Positions 50,403-61,884 of a DNA stretch of 64,000 nucleotides are shown here, piece after piece. The stretch spans positions 124,001-188,000 of the forward strand of contig NZ_VFPT01000002.1 in the NCBI RefSeq assembly GCF_006716865.1. Direction: 5' to 3'. The translations under genes were made by a program, and so were the position numbers. The notes below the pieces were generated by a model. It searched no databases. It saw nothing but the letters and a program-made list of their open reading frames with translations, and was not told the DNA's origin. This stretch comes from Roseinatronobacter monicus (GTDB taxonomy: Bacteria; Pseudomonadota; Alphaproteobacteria; Rhodobacterales; Rhodobacteraceae). Numbering within the stretch: the first letter of the stretch is position 1; each line of letters starts with the position of its first letter.

Positions 50403-50943
50403 GATCGGCCCTTTGGGGGTCGGTCCGCTCTCTTTGTCAGGTTACCAAAAGCTGCCATTCATTCGTCTCGCAGCATTTCTTTTTGAGCTTAGAAAGAGAT
50501 AGAGAGCGACGTCACATGCAGTTGAAGATTTAGTCAACTATCGCAAGCGTGCATCGAAATTTTTGGCCAGCAAAAGCGTGTCGAACTCGACATCCCGGAA
50601 CAGCCGTCCCTGCCATCGGGGGAAATCTTGGTTCCTCGGCGAAGCCTATGCCACCAAAACTGAACCCATGAAACTGCAATCTGATGTGAAACTGTATACA
50701 TCTCAAGCAGACTGCATAATGCTCGCAAAGCATGACCACATCCCTTTTACGCGCATGAGGGATTGCATCCCTCGGAAGGCTATGAAAACTGTTAAACTGT
50801 GCTTGGTGATGGGAGGCAAATACGCCCTGAGCGTCAGACTTCATTTGGCGACACGTTTCCAAAATCCATAACCCGCGGTAATAACCGTTCGGAACATACT
50901 CCGAGCCGGAACGATCTGTTGACATCACGATTGGCCAGCAAGA
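50403..50943. other. Gene-free region before the MFS gene
   Basis: No supported gene. A plus-strand frame at 50563-50871 has neither a ribosome binding site nor family motifs. A perfect inverted repeat GAGGGAT-TGC-ATCCCTC lies at 50757-50773, about 170 bp upstream of the MFS start, and could be an operator. Confidence 0.4.
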
Positions 50944-52176
50944 ATGCTCACTTTCCTGAAGACAAATCTGCGTTGGTTGGGAACAGGCTTCCTGCTGACC
51001 TTTGCCTCGGCATTTGGTCAGACATGGTTCATCTCGCTGTTCGCAAGCACCATAAAGGCAGAGCACGGGCTGACAGATGGCGCATGGGGCAGCCTTTACA
51101 CGGTGGCCACACTCTGCGCCGCCGGGCTGATGTTCTGGCGCGGATCAGTGGCGGATACGGTCCCACTGTCACGACTTGCCCCTATTATGGCGCTTGTGTT
51201 CGCGGTTGCTTGCGTCGGGATGGCGGCGACAGGATCGATTTGGATTCTGGGCATATCGCTTTTTTTGCTCAGATTCTGCGGCCAAGGCATGTTCAGCCAT
51301 ATTGCCATGACCGCCATGGGTCGTTGGTTCGAGGCGACACGCGGCAAGGCGGTTTCGCTTGCAAATCTTGGCCATCCCGCAGGCGAAATCATTGTGCCTA
51401 TCCTGATCGTCCTCTCGATTGCGGTGTTCGGTCCAAGGCCAGCTTGGCTGGGCACCGCTGCGGTCCTCGCCCTTGTCATCGCTCCGCTGCTCTGGGGATT
51501 GTTGCGAAATGATCGCGCGCCAAGGGGTCATGCCCGTGCGGCAAACACTCCCGGCCTTAAAGGCCGCCAATGGAAAAGGCGTGATGCCGCACAGCATTGG
51601 CTTTTGCCAGCACTTCTGCCGGTACTCCTTACGCCCGGCTTCATCAGCACAGTGACCTTTTTCCACCAGGCACATATCGCAGAGGTGAAGGGCTGGACTC
51701 TCGCCCTCATGGCACCCGGATACTCGGCCTTCGCCACTGCGACCGTGGCCTCTGCCCTCATCGCAGGATGGGCCGCTGACCGTCTGGGGCCACATCGTCT
51801 GCTGCCAATCCTGCTCTTGCCCATGGGGGTCGGCATCGCCCTGCTGGCGCCTTCGGGGCATGTGGTGGCGTGGTATGCAGCGCTTGGCTTTATCGGGATC
51901 ACACAAGGTATTTCGACCACTCTCTGGGGTGTCTTGTTGCCAGCGGTTTATGGCACCCAACATCTTGGCTCGATCCGCTCCCTAACCATGATCATCATGG
52001 TCATCTCGACAGCCATCGGGCCCGGCATCACAGGCATATTGATCGACTACAGGATCAATTTTCCAGTTCAGAGCCTTTTCATCGGGGGCTGGTGCCTCTT
52101 GCTTGCGCTGGGATGCTGGATGATCTCTCACCGTCTGGCCCAGGAGTTATCTTTGACCCGAATCGAGCCTGCGTAA
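50944..52176 (+). CDS. MFS transporter
   Basis: A 410-aa protein with about 12 transmembrane helices. The early segment LLTFASAFGQTWFISLFASTIKAEHGLTDGAWG and the loop RGSVADTVPLSRL fit the MFS; the mid-protein loop (residues 190-220) is basic. Monocistronic by appearance. Substrate unknown. Confidence 0.85.
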   Translation: MLTFLKTNLRWLGTGFLLTFASAFGQTWFISLFASTIKAEHGLTDGAWGSLYTVATLCAAGLMFWRGSVADTVPLSRLAPIMALVFAVACVGMAATGSIWILGISLFLLRFCGQGMFSHIAMTAMGRWFEATRGKAVSLANLGHPAGEIIVPILIVLSIAVFGPRPAWLGTAAVLALVIAPLLWGLLRNDRAPRGHARAANTPGLKGRQWKRRDAAQHWLLPALLPVLLTPGFISTVTFFHQAHIAEVKGWTLALMAPGYSAFATATVASALIAGWAADRLGPHRLLPILLLPMGVGIALLAPSGHVVAWYAALGFIGITQGISTTLWGVLLPAVYGTQHLGSIRSLTMIIMVISTAIGPGITGILIDYRINFPVQSLFIGGWCLLLALGCWMISHRLAQELSLTRIEPA

Positions 52177-52466
52177 TTACGTCCTTTACCCTGCTACGTT
52201 ATCTTTATAATCGGTGATTTTTAACCCACATCCACTGCCGCTTGGGAGATAGCATCGAAGATAACCTTAAGTCGGTCCTCTAGGTTGGACGTAAGCAATG
52301 AAGCTTTGGTGAAAGAATTTGATCGAATGGCCTTCGTATAGAATCTATTATTTTGAGCTGGGTATACCTTGGTGTGCGCTTTCTGTTATCAGTCACCCAA
52401 GGACGGGTACCTTGTACCTTATCCCCTGAGCGCAGACGCCCCGGAAATGGTTTAGATTGCTAACAT
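52177..52466. other. Intergenic region
   Basis: 290 bp, AT-richer than its surroundings, no gene or clear hairpin seen. It probably carries the promoter for the NYN-domain gene. Confidence 0.4.
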
Positions 52467-52997
52467 ATGACCGACCCTGAGGATTTTGAGCAGATAGTAT
52501 TGCTGATTGATGGCAGTCATGTAGATCGGCTGCGCTCAAAACTTGGCCGGGCACTTGATCTTATCAGGCTTCGAAAGTTCTTTGAGGGAGACGGTAAGAC
52601 TGTCTCGGTGATTTATTACCGGGATGCGCGTGATATGGATGAATACAATCGCTTGACGCGTTTTTTCGACTGGCTGGAACGGCACGACATCGAGCGCCGG
52701 GGAGCGCAAGATTTCAGCGAATCCTGGTATCAACGGGAGCGGTATGGGACAAATCTCGCCGAGCTTGCCGCGGACGCAATTATCGCCGCTCACAAAGGCG
52801 CTGAACTCGTGTTCGTCGCAGGAGATGCGAAACTTTTGCCTTTGTTCAGGCGGCTCGAAGAGATGGATGTTCCCGTCACACTGATCTCAACGCGCGCGAT
52901 CCCGAAGAGCATTGCGCCTCCACCGCCACTTATAGACTTGGCAGAGGACTTCATAGATATCAACGGGGACGCGCGCTTTTTCCATACTGGCGACTAG
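52467..52997 (+). CDS. NYN-domain (LabA/DUF88-like) protein
   Basis: A 176-aa protein of the PIN-like NYN family. Acidic residues expected for the nuclease-type site: IVLLIDGSHVDR (Asp near residue 15), YYRDARDMDEYNRL, NLAELAADAIIAAHKGAELVFVAGDAKLLPLFRRLEE with several Asp. It might cut or bind RNA; the exact role of LabA-like proteins is unsettled. Single gene. Confidence 0.8.
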   Translation: MTDPEDFEQIVLLIDGSHVDRLRSKLGRALDLIRLRKFFEGDGKTVSVIYYRDARDMDEYNRLTRFFDWLERHDIERRGAQDFSESWYQRERYGTNLAELAADAIIAAHKGAELVFVAGDAKLLPLFRRLEEMDVPVTLISTRAIPKSIAPPPPLIDLAEDFIDINGDARFFHTGD

Positions 52998-53217
52998 AAA
53001 TATAGCAACAGAAGCGGGCTTTGCCACACTGCTTCGGAAGTTTGCCCTTTTCGAGTTGCGCAAGATATGTCTTTTCGCGTAAGCGTCGCACTAATCGCAT
53101 GGACCCGGTGCAAGCCCGGGTGGCTCTTTCGGCCGCTGATCCGCCGGATAACCTGAATAAACACCATGAAACACCGGCGCACTGCGTGTCAGACACTGCC
53201 GGTCAGGAACCTATGAC

Positions 53218-54708
53218 ATGATTTCACTTAATGCTTACCGCGAGCAGTGGTTTGGCAATGTGCGCGGCGATCTGATTGCCGGGCTTGTTGTTGCGCTGGC
53301 GCTGATCCCCGAAGCGATTGCCTTTTCCATTATCGCAGGTGTGGACCCGAAAGTGGGCCTCTATGCCAGTTTCTCAATTGCTGTTCTGATTGCCTTTACC
53401 GGCGGCAGACCCGGCATGATCTCGGCGGCCACTGCGGCCACGGCTGTGCTGATGGTCACGCTGGTGCGCGATCACGGTCTGGAATATCTGCTGGCCGCCA
53501 CTGTGCTGGCAGGGTTGTTGCAGATTGGTGCGGGCATCCTGAAGCTGGGCTTCATCATGCGGTATGTGTCGAAATCGGTGATGACCGGGTTTGTCAACGC
53601 GCTGGCCATCCTGATCTTTCTGGCGCAATTGCCCGAACTTGACCCGCGCGAGGTGTCGTGGATCACCTATGTTCTGGTCGCTGCAGGGCTTGGTATCATC
53701 TATGGCCTGCCAATGCTGACCAAGGCAATCCCGTCGCCTCTGGTGACCATCGTGGTGCTGACCATCGTGGCCGTGGTGCTGGGGCTGGATGTGCGCACTG
53801 TCGGCGATATGGGCGAATTGCCCGACACATTGCCAGTTTTTCTGATCCCAAACATTCCGTTGACGTTCGAGACACTGATGATCATCCTGCCCTATTCGGT
53901 GGCCGTCGCTGTTGTGGGCCTGCTGGAAAGCCTGATGACGCAGAATATTGTCGATGACCTCACCGACACAAAATCGAACCGCGATCAGGAGTGCATCGGG
54001 CAGGGCATTTCCAACACCGCCACTGGTTTTATCGGTGGCATGGCAGGCTGTGCGATGATTGGGCAGTCCATCATCAACGTCAAATCCGGTGGGCGGGGGC
54101 GCTTGTCGTCCTTCGCTGCGGGCGTCTATCTGCTGTTCATGATCCTGGTGCTGGGCGATCTGGTGAAACAGATTCCGATGGCGGCGCTTGTGGCGGTGAT
54201 GATCATGGTGTCGATCGGCACATTCTCATGGTCGTCGATCAAGGCGCTGCGGGTGCATCCGCGCTCCAGCTCCATCGTGATGATCGCAACCGTGGTGACC
54301 GTTGTCTACACGCATAACCTTGCGATTGGTGTGCTGGTTGGCGTGTTGTTGTCGGGCATCTTCTTTGCCGGCAAGATTGCGCAGCTTTTCACCATGCGGA
54401 CAATGATCTCCAAGGATGGCAGCGAACGCACCTACATCGTCGAGGGGCAATTGTTCTACGGCTCGGTCGAGGATTTCATGGACGCCTTTGACTTCAAAGA
54501 AGCGCTGGACAAGGTCATCATTGATGTCAGCCGCGCGCATATCTGGGATATCTCTTCCGTTCAGGCGCTGGACATGGCAATCTTGAAATTCCGCCGTGAC
54601 GGGGCGGAGGTCGAGGTGATCGGCATGAATGAAGCGACCGAAACCATCGTTGACAAGCTTGCCATTCATGACAAGCCGGGCGCGATGGACAAGCTGATGT
54701 CGCATTGA
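53218..54708 (+). CDS. SulP-family anion transporter with STAS domain
   Basis: A 496-aa protein. The transmembrane part of 10-14 helices (residues 1-390) has the SulP N-terminal pattern ([39 protein letters not shown]). The C-terminal STAS domain (about 395-490) contains [21 protein letters not shown]. It transports sulfate, bicarbonate or another anion. Clustered with a universal stress protein 13 bp downstream, a frequent pairing. Confidence 0.93.
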   Translation: MISLNAYREQWFGNVRGDLIAGLVVALALIPEAIAFSIIAGVDPKVGLYASFSIAVLIAFTGGRPGMISAATAATAVLMVTLVRDHGLEYLLAATVLAGLLQIGAGILKLGFIMRYVSKSVMTGFVNALAILIFLAQLPELDPREVSWITYVLVAAGLGIIYGLPMLTKAIPSPLVTIVVLTIVAVVLGLDVRTVGDMGELPDTLPVFLIPNIPLTFETLMIILPYSVAVAVVGLLESLMTQNIVDDLTDTKSNRDQECIGQGISNTATGFIGGMAGCAMIGQSIINVKSGGRGRLSSFAAGVYLLFMILVLGDLVKQIPMAALVAVMIMVSIGTFSWSSIKALRVHPRSSSIVMIATVVTVVYTHNLAIGVLVGVLLSGIFFAGKIAQLFTMRTMISKDGSERTYIVEGQLFYGSVEDFMDAFDFKEALDKVIIDVSRAHIWDISSVQALDMAILKFRRDGAEVEVIGMNEATETIVDKLAIHDKPGAMDKLMSH

Positions 54709-54721
54709 AGGGGGACATGAC

Positions 54722-55585
54722 ATGACTGAACAACCACAGAAAATCGTGGCCCTTGTCGACGGGTCTGTCTATTCGGCCAGCCTGTGCGAACATGCAGCAT
54801 GGATTTCGCAACGTACCGAGGCACCAGTGGAGTTGATCCATGTGCTTGGCCGCCGCGAGGCGCCCGAGAAGCGCGATCTGTCTGGCTCTATCGCACTGGG
54901 CGCGCGTTCTGCACTGTTGCAGGAACTGGCAGATATTGATGCGCAACGCGCGAAACTGATCAGCCATCGGGGCCGGGCCATTCTGGAAGATGCGCGCGCG
55001 ATTCTGGATAAGGCCGGGGTCAATGAAATCACCACCCGGCTGCGCCAGGGGGATATTGTCGAAGCGATTGGCGAAATTGAGGAAGACGCCCGGGTTATCA
55101 TGATCGGCAAGCGCGGAGAGGACGCGGATTTGGCCAAGGGTCATCTTGGCTCTAATCTGGAGCGTATCATCCGCGCCAGCCACAAGCCGGTCTTTGTCGC
55201 CTCACGCGCATTCAAGCCCATCTCGAAAGTGTTGGTCGCCTATGATGGCGGCACATCCGCCATGAAGGCTGTCGATCATATTTTGCGCAGCCCTTTGTTT
55301 CAGGGCTTGACAGTGCATGTCGTCACAGTGGGCACAGCAACCGCAGAGGTCAAGAAAGGTCTAGCGGATGCAAAAGCCCTGCTGAAGGCGGCGGGACTGG
55401 ACGCAGAAACCTCGGTCCTCCCGGGCCAGCCTGAAACCGCATTAGGCAAAATGGTGGATGAGGCGGGTTTTGACATGCTGGTCATGGGCGCTTACGGTCA
55501 TTCCCGCATTCGCACGCTGATCATCGGATCAACCACAACCGCGATGATCCGGTCGTGCAAAGTGCCGGTTGTTTTGTTGCGCTGA
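54722..55585 (+). CDS. Universal stress protein, two Usp domains
   Basis: A 287-aa tandem UspA protein. Domain 1 is about residues 8-155, with IGKRGEDADLAKGHLGSNLERII as nucleotide-binding motif. Domain 2 is about 160-287, with MGAYGHSRIRTLIIGSTTTAMI (G-x2-G-x9-G-S/T), which indicates ATP binding. Co-transcribed with the SulP gene, so it may regulate that transporter. Confidence 0.9.
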   Translation: MTEQPQKIVALVDGSVYSASLCEHAAWISQRTEAPVELIHVLGRREAPEKRDLSGSIALGARSALLQELADIDAQRAKLISHRGRAILEDARAILDKAGVNEITTRLRQGDIVEAIGEIEEDARVIMIGKRGEDADLAKGHLGSNLERIIRASHKPVFVASRAFKPISKVLVAYDGGTSAMKAVDHILRSPLFQGLTVHVVTVGTATAEVKKGLADAKALLKAAGLDAETSVLPGQPETALGKMVDEAGFDMLVMGAYGHSRIRTLIIGSTTTAMIRSCKVPVVLLR

Positions 55586-55589
55586 TATT

Positions 55590-55940
55590 ATGAAGGAACC
55601 TACCGACTCTGAGTTGGCGCAACGCTACCGACCGCTTCTTGTGTCAGAAGCGAAGGAGTTGCGCGTAAGCTCGGAACAGACTTCGAAAGATCGGCGCCCC
55701 GTTGAGCTAGATCAGCAAAGCGTGGGTCGATTGAGCCGGATGGATGCGATGCAGCAGCAGGCAATGTCGGCGGCAAAGGAAGGCCGCCGACGCGCCCGGT
55801 TGATTGCAATTGAAGCAGCTTTGCGGCGGCTGGAGGAGGAAGGCGAGTTTGGCTGGTGTTCTGAATGCGGAGATTTCATCGGGACCGAACGGCTTGACCT
55901 TGACCCGGCGCTGATGCGCTGTGTCGACTGCGCACGCTGA
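55590..55940 (+). CDS. TraR/DksA-family zinc-finger protein
   Basis: A 116-aa protein with a helical N-terminal part and a C4 zinc finger near the C-terminus (WCSECGDFIGTERLDLDP...RCVDC). It begins 4 bp after the Usp gene, so it is operonic. DksA/TraR proteins bind the RNA polymerase secondary channel. This short form may act in the stringent or stress response. Confidence 0.85.
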   Translation: MKEPTDSELAQRYRPLLVSEAKELRVSSEQTSKDRRPVELDQQSVGRLSRMDAMQQQAMSAAKEGRRRARLIAIEAALRRLEEEGEFGWCSECGDFIGTERLDLDPALMRCVDCAR

Positions 55941-55961
55941 ACAAAAACCATGCGGCCAGTT

Positions 55962-56693
55962 TCAGGAAATCTGGTCGTTACTGTTACTTGCTAGATAAAC
56001 CGTCTGTGTGAAGGGACGGTTGGTCAGCGGGTTATGGAAGGTGACAGGCTCAGCCCATGCGGATGGGAAAACCTGAGACAGCCGGCTCAAGAACCCCTGA
56101 TCTGTGGGATCGTTTGACCACAAGCCAAAGATACCTCCGGGGCGCAGGTGCTTGCGGACCTTCGCAAGCCCCTCAGGCCGGTAGAAACTGTCGCTGCGCG
56201 CATCAAGCAGCATTTCCGGAGTATGATCAATATCCACCAGAACAACATCGAACAGCTTGCCTGGGCGGGTCGCATCGAAGCCAGTTTCGCTTGCCGCCAT
56301 CGCAAAGAAGTCGCCCTGCACCAGTCGACAGCGTGTGTCCTCAGCAAGCATGTTACCCATAGGAAGTATACCGCTCTGGTGCCATTCGATCACCGGCTCA
56401 AGGAATTCAACGACCACCAGCTCTTTCACCGCTGCATGTTCCAGCACGGCCTGTGCGGTATATCCAAGCCCGAGCCCACCAACCAACACATCGAGAGAGG
56501 TGCCCTGACACGCTGAAACCCCGAGCCGGGCCAGCGCGATCTCTGACGCCGTAAAATAGCTGGTCATCAGGAATTCGTCGCCAAGCTTTATCTCGAAGAC
56601 ATCCATACCGAGCCTCAGGTCATGTCTGCGTCGAAGGCTGAGCGCGCCAATCTGTGTAACGGAGTAGTCGAGTTCTTCAAAAAATTGGCTCAT
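55962..56693 (-). CDS. Spermidine-synthase-fold methyltransferase-like protein
   Basis: A 243-aa protein with a Rossmann-type SAM/dcSAM domain: SLDVLVGGLGLGYTAQAVLEH (glycine motif I), VVEFLEPVIEWH (acidic end of strand 2), RLVQGDFFAMA, FDVVLVDIDHTPEMLL (motif like the spermidine synthase D-loop) and LRPGGIFGLWSND. The N-terminal beta part is short. Polyamine synthesis is not certain. Convergent with the DksA-type gene. Confidence 0.78.
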   Translation of the reverse strand: MSQFFEELDYSVTQIGALSLRRRHDLRLGMDVFEIKLGDEFLMTSYFTASEIALARLGVSACQGTSLDVLVGGLGLGYTAQAVLEHAAVKELVVVEFLEPVIEWHQSGILPMGNMLAEDTRCRLVQGDFFAMAASETGFDATRPGKLFDVVLVDIDHTPEMLLDARSDSFYRPEGLAKVRKHLRPGGIFGLWSNDPTDQGFLSRLSQVFPSAWAEPVTFHNPLTNRPFTQTVYLASNSNDQIS

Positions 56694-57193
56694 GAGAATA
56701 GCCCGCGGGCCTTGCCACCTTTCCTGTAAGTCTATCAGGGGTAGGTTGAAAGTACATGTAAAAAGTTCACACTCGGTCGATAGTGCTGTTGCTCGAACAG
56801 TGCTTGATCACGTACCGCTGTGTCGCCGACAGGGCTGCACCCCGGTTTTGAACCTGTTTTTTATGGGCAATCGGCTGATATTTGAAACACCTGCCTCGGG
56901 GAGGAGTGTCAGGCGCGCAATCGCGTTTTCTGAAAAGACGTAATCGAGAGGGCAACAGTGAACGCTCACCATCATGCTGCAGGTCTGGTTTTGGCAAGCT
57001 CGGCCAGATTGCGTCGTCCACAAATGTTTTCCTTTCTGGACATCACAGCGCTATCGCCTAAGGCATTAAATATAAACATCTTTTTAAAAGCCTACGGCTG
57101 ACCCTTTTTTGGACACTCATGATCATGCCCCTGATCCGTGCGCCAAAGCGAGCTGTGCAGAGCACAAACCATCACACTTCGACACGCCACAGT
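56694..57193. other. Gene-free region left of Tn3 copy B
   Basis: 500 bp with many stops in all frames and no family motif. It includes a T-rich stretch around 57075-57110. The right border is the transposon end; whatever gene followed has been displaced. Confidence 0.4.
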
Positions 57194-58154
57194 GGGTTCA
57201 TACCAACAAAGGTACGTAACCCACCACAGGAATTTCTGCGTTGACCTGCATTCATGCGCTTTTCGTTGATTTTGGTCCTCCTGTTTTCACTTCATTTCTA
57301 CGCTGCTTTTTTCGGGGGCAGGATACCGAGCGTGTCGCGGAGCTTTTCTTCTGAGAAGTCGTACTCGCCGAGCATGTTGATGTGAGCCCATGACATGGGG
57401 GAGTGGGCTGCAATCAGGCGCAGCAGAATTTCCCTGGCCCCGACGTCCGGTGCCTTTTCGACCTGTCTGGTGAGGTAAAGATAATTCCAGCAGATGATGG
57501 AGTTCCGGATCAGCCGGTTACAGCCCTCTGCGATCTCCTGTTCTTCCTTTTCGGTCTGGGTGTATTCGCGTGGGTTTCCGACTGCCACAGCGCGGGTGAA
57601 ACGGTTGGCGAGTTCGACCTTGTTGAGCTGTTTTTCGATGGCCTGTCGGAGCGCCAGCCCATCGACATAGCGCAGAATGAAGAGGGATTTGATGATCTGC
57701 CCAAAGGCTTTCAGGGTCTGGTATAAGGCATGCTGGCGCGAGTAGGAATTCAGCCGCCGGAAAATATCGGAGGCGGTGTTTTCCTTGAGTTTGATGGTGG
57801 CCACGAGGCGCAGAAGATCATCCCAGTTGTCGCGAATGGCGTCCTCATTGATGGTCTTGTCCGGTCGGATGACCCAGTCGGGATCGGCCTGGTTTTTTGG
57901 TTTGAAGATATAGAGGGTCTGTTTGCCGATGCCTTTGATACGTGGGGCAAATGAAAACCCAAGCAGATGGGTCAGCCCGAAGACAGCTTCCGTGTACCCA
58001 TGGCTGTCGGTGGAATGAATATCGCTTTTCACGACGTCGTTGTGCATGAGCCCGTCGATCACATAGGCGCTTTCGCGATCTGCGGCGCTGATCATCAAGG
58101 AATGCCAGAGGAAGTTGCGCTCGTCGACAAAGGTGTAGGCGCTGACCCCCTGAC

Positions 58155-59557
58155 GAGCTATGCGGGAATTTGGGTGATGGCATGAATTGAAAGGCGGCGT
58201 ATTGTGGCGGGTGTCAAAGCCAGCCAGAACCTCACGAGGAGCAATACGCCTATGAAGAACGATACAACCATTCTACCGTTTCGCCAATCAGAAACTATCG
58301 TCGACCCGCTGACAGAACTGGCACGGGAAGGCGCACGCCGGATGCTGGCGGAAGCGCTGAAAGCCGAAGCTGATGCATTTGTGGCCAGCTTTGCGGACGA
58401 GAAGCTGGACGATGGCCGCCAGCGGATCGTCCGCCATGGACTTGGCCCTGAACGTCAGATCCAGACGGGCATTGGCGCTCTGAATGTGCAGCGCCCCAAA
58501 GTGCGTGACCGGATGGCGGCACTCGATCCTGCGCAAAAGATCCGCTTCACCTCGAATATACTGCCGAAATGGGCGCGCCGCTCGGTCAGCTTGGACGCGC
58601 TGTTGCCCGTTCTCTACCTGAAGGGCATTTCCACGGGCGATTTCCAGGAAGCGCTGTCAGCCATTATGGGCCGAGCTATGCACCCAACCTGTCTCCGAGT
58701 GTCATATCCCGCCTGACCGCAGGTTGGCAGGCAGAATATGATGCCTGGGCGCGGCGTGATTTGTCTGCGCGCAATTACGTCTACATATGGGCAGATGGCG
58801 TCTATCTGCAGGCGCGCATGGAAGAAAATGCCGAATGCATGCTGGTGATCATCGGAGCCACACCGGAGGGCAAGAAGGAACTGATCGGCTTTCAGGTTGG
58901 GCTTCGGGAAAGCTCGCAGAGCTGGCATGAATTGCTGAGCGATCTCAAGGCTCGGGGCCTGTCTGTCGCCCCCAAGATCGCGGTGGGCGATGGCGCCTTG
59001 GGGTTCTGGAATGCATTGGACAAGGCATTTGGCAGCACGAAGCACCAGCGCTGCTGGGTTCATAAGGTGAAGAATGTGCTGAACTGTTTTCCCAAGCAGA
59101 TGGCCGCAGCCGTGAAATCTGATCTCGATGATATCCAGCATGCCGCTACGAAAGCGGAAGCGAAGGCCGCAATGGATCTGTTCAGTGAGAAATATAAGCA
59201 GAAATACGAAAAAGGCGTGAATTGCCTGACCAAGGACAGTGACGCCTTGCTGGCTTTCTTCGACTTCCCGGCTGATCACTGGGGCCATCTGCGCACGACG
59301 AACCCCATTGAGAGCGTCTTCGCCACGGTTCGGCACAGAACGGTTCGCACAAAGGGTGCGCTCTCGCAAAAGACCGCGAAACTGATGGTCTTTACCCTCA
59401 TTCAGGCCGCGTCCAAGAAATGGTTGCGCCTCAATGGCAGAAATCAGTTGCCAAAAGTCATCGAAGGAATCACATTCAACGACGGCGTCGAAGTGATTTT
59501 TGACGCACCAAGCCGCGCCGCCTGAAAATGCGCGTCACCCAAATTCAAGCATAGCTC
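58155..59557 (+). mobile_element. IS256-family element (1403 bp)
   Basis: Inverted ends GAGCTATGCGGGAATTTGGG (58155) and GAGCTATGCTTGAATTTGGG (reverse complement, from 59557). Target duplication CCCCCTGAC at 58146-58154 and 59558-59566, verified against the intact tnpA of copy A. Confidence 0.93.
58252..59525 (+). pseudogene. IS256-family transposase with single-base frameshift
   Basis: ATG 58252 with GAGGAG upstream opens the frame. Mutator-type motifs: TELAREGARRMLAEALKAEADAFV, RQIQTGIGALNVQRPKVRDR, then in a second frame IWADGVYLQARMEE (Asp), IAVGDGALGFWNALD (Asp) and NPIESVFATVRHRT (Glu). The frame changes near 58660-58675 (EALSAIMG to GPSYAPNLSP), which needs one extra base, so a 1-bp deletion in a GGGCC run is the likely cause. 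With it restored the length is about 424 aa, normal. Inactive unless ribosomal slippage rescues it. Confidence 0.85.
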
Positions 59558-61724
59558 CCCCCTGACCTTGCCCGAAGTACTTGAATGATCGGCTGGCATG
59601 CAGGCTGTCGCCGCGCACCACGAACTTTTGACCGTCACTTGCGGTATGGAGCTGATCCCGTGTTTGGCGATAAAGATTCGGCAACTCCATTTCATCCATG
59701 GCCTTGAGCACGGCATCATTGGCCGCCCGGATGTTTTCCAGTGAGAAGCGCCAATTCACGGTGTGATCCAGTTCGCTTTCTGTGACGCTGGACGATATCC
59801 TTGCCATCTTGCGCACGCCGATCCCGCAGCCCAGTCCCATGATCCCAGCCAGCAACGCGGGATGCGATGTAGCCTGTCGTACATGGGTTTGCTGCCAGTG
59901 TTTGAATGATTGCAGCATGCTGCAGTGATTGTTGACGGTCTCCAGCACCTGCGCGAGTGTCACGTCATGGCGCTGCGGAAAAAGATCGCCCAATGGATCA
60001 GTGTCGCGGGCATCAAGCGCCGGGGTGGCAATGTGGAATGTACCGTCTTTGCGCAGTTTGAGATGGGGATTACCCGCCGCGCGATCGTTGGTTGCTTTGT
60101 ATTGTTCCGTGAGTGCCGCATTCAGCCTCGCCAGAATGGGTTCAGGAGCAGCAAACTCCGTTAGACCTGCGCGTTCCAACAGCCGGGCCTTTTCCCGGTG
60201 CCAGCGGTTCTTGTCGATCAGATAGGCGTCCATGGGCCGGTATTTGTACGAGCGTTCGACATTCAGATCACCGGACTTGATAGCAGCGGTGACTGCCTGA
60301 AACAGAAATACCTTGTAGAGCGATACCCGGAAAGAGCCATCACCTCGCATAACAGCCGCCCGCTGTTCAGCGTCGAGAAAACCCATTGGCGCGTGGTTGG
60401 CGGACAAATCCCCATCGTTTCTGAAGTGATCAACCGCCTCCAGCAACGCTGCCGCCCGACTGGATGGCATAAAGGTGAGTGCCCGCAGCAAGGGGCTGAG
60501 GCGATTTTGCAGCTTCACAGATCGCGCTTCCAGAATGTCATGCCAACCGGCTTCACCGGTAGTTGCAGCCAGATCATCCTTGAGCCGGCTGAAATCGTCT
60601 GTCTTGCCTTGATCGAGAAGGGCCTGCGTTGCAGTGATCTTTTCTGCGTCTGACAGGTTGGCAGCGGCCATGACGCTGCGGATATCCCGCAGAACACCGA
60701 AGACGGCTCTCTCCAGACCCTCAATGACAATGCCGATCTGCCGCTGCTGATCCTTGCGTTCTTGCACCAGGGCTTCCTGATAGTCCCGAGAAGCCGCTGA
60801 CTTGAACGACGCCATCACGCTGAACCAGAGATCGATTATGTTATCCTGACAGCGATAGAACTGATGGGCGACAAAGGCGGCTGCATGGATGTGACGGTCG
60901 TTTCGCTCCCGGCGCTGCATCTGGAAGATTTCCGATCGCAGGACACTGCCTGCAAAATACCGGATACCGGCTGTGCCAAGGTCAAGTATTGAGAGAACGG
61001 CGTCCAGCCGATCATGCAACTCTGACAGGACCTCGAAATCGGCCACGGCCTCTTTGATTCTTGAGGGGCTGGTCGATTGTGACAGTTTCTTCAGAAGGGT
61101 CAGGCGATACCGGTTCTGATCGTCAGGAGCCGTGAACAGATCATCGAGCAGGTGCCGCGCTTCGGCGGGTAACTGACTGTCCATCAATGCAATCAGCTCT
61201 GCTTTGCGATCATGCAGACCGGCGCGGATTAGATCATTCAGCCGATAGGCGGATGGCACCTGCACACGGTGCTGGATCAAGAAGTCCACGCAGCGATCAA
61301 AGATCAGACGCGGCTTGAGATGCATCCGTGCCATTGTCGCGACCTCGGTAGCGAGGGCATAGCTCGCACTTTGATCAAACGGCGCAAACCCATGGAAATC
61401 CAGAATTTGACGTTGGTGACGCAGGCGGGTTGTCTCCGTATATTGGGTCGGTTCAAATGCGCTTTGGGGCAATTTCAACTGGTGTATTGCTGCTGCAATG
61501 TCACGGTCGCGAAAATCCTGGGGCTGATAAAACCGCTTTGTGGCTTTGAAATACCCACACATCAGCAGGAAGCGGATCTGACTATCAGGCGTGCGCAGGC
61601 CCTTTGCGATATCCATCAGCCCTTTGGGGAGAGTCAGGAACTGCTTGCGTTCCTTGTGATCAAAGACGGGTGGTTGATCAAACGCGTATTGTTCAATGGC
61701 GGTAAGAATCCGCATTCTGGCCAT

Positions 61725-61884
61725 GGTCACTCCAAAAAACTGATGTTCTGAAAACCGTCGTTTTGGGAATGCCAACACGTCAGAATGCAAAACGGGATTA
61801 AAGCTAGTCAATCATACACAGTTTCCTTGTTCTGAAACACGAGTTCCGATACGGTTGTGTAAATAGGTTTTAAGAACAAATATC
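61725..61884. promoter_or_regulatory. Intact Tn3 tnpA-tnpR divergent spacer (res region)
   Basis: 160 bp between the divergent starts of tnpA (61724) and tnpR (61885), holding AT-rich sequence. By analogy with other Tn3-type elements it should contain the res site and both promoters. It is the uninterrupted reference for the IS-filled spacer in copy A. Confidence 0.65.

Larger units (their letters stand above)
57298..61724 (-). pseudogene. tnpA: Tn3-family transposase gene split by IS256
   Basis: 5' part 61724-59567 and 3' part 58154-57298 join at the 9-bp target duplication. Together they match the 1004-aa copy A transposase with only a few substitutions (for example LPQS for LTES). The break falls after KYFGQGQG, at the start of the catalytic core. 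TnpA from copy A could act on this element in trans. Confidence 0.93.

Noticed and set aside
50563..50871. Possible 102-aa gene before the MFS gene
   Set aside because: No ribosome binding site, no family features, and biased composition; not annotated as a gene.
57075..57110. AGCC-TAC-GGCT followed by CCCTTTTTT as a terminator
   Set aside because: The stem is only 4 bp and no gene ends just upstream in that direction.
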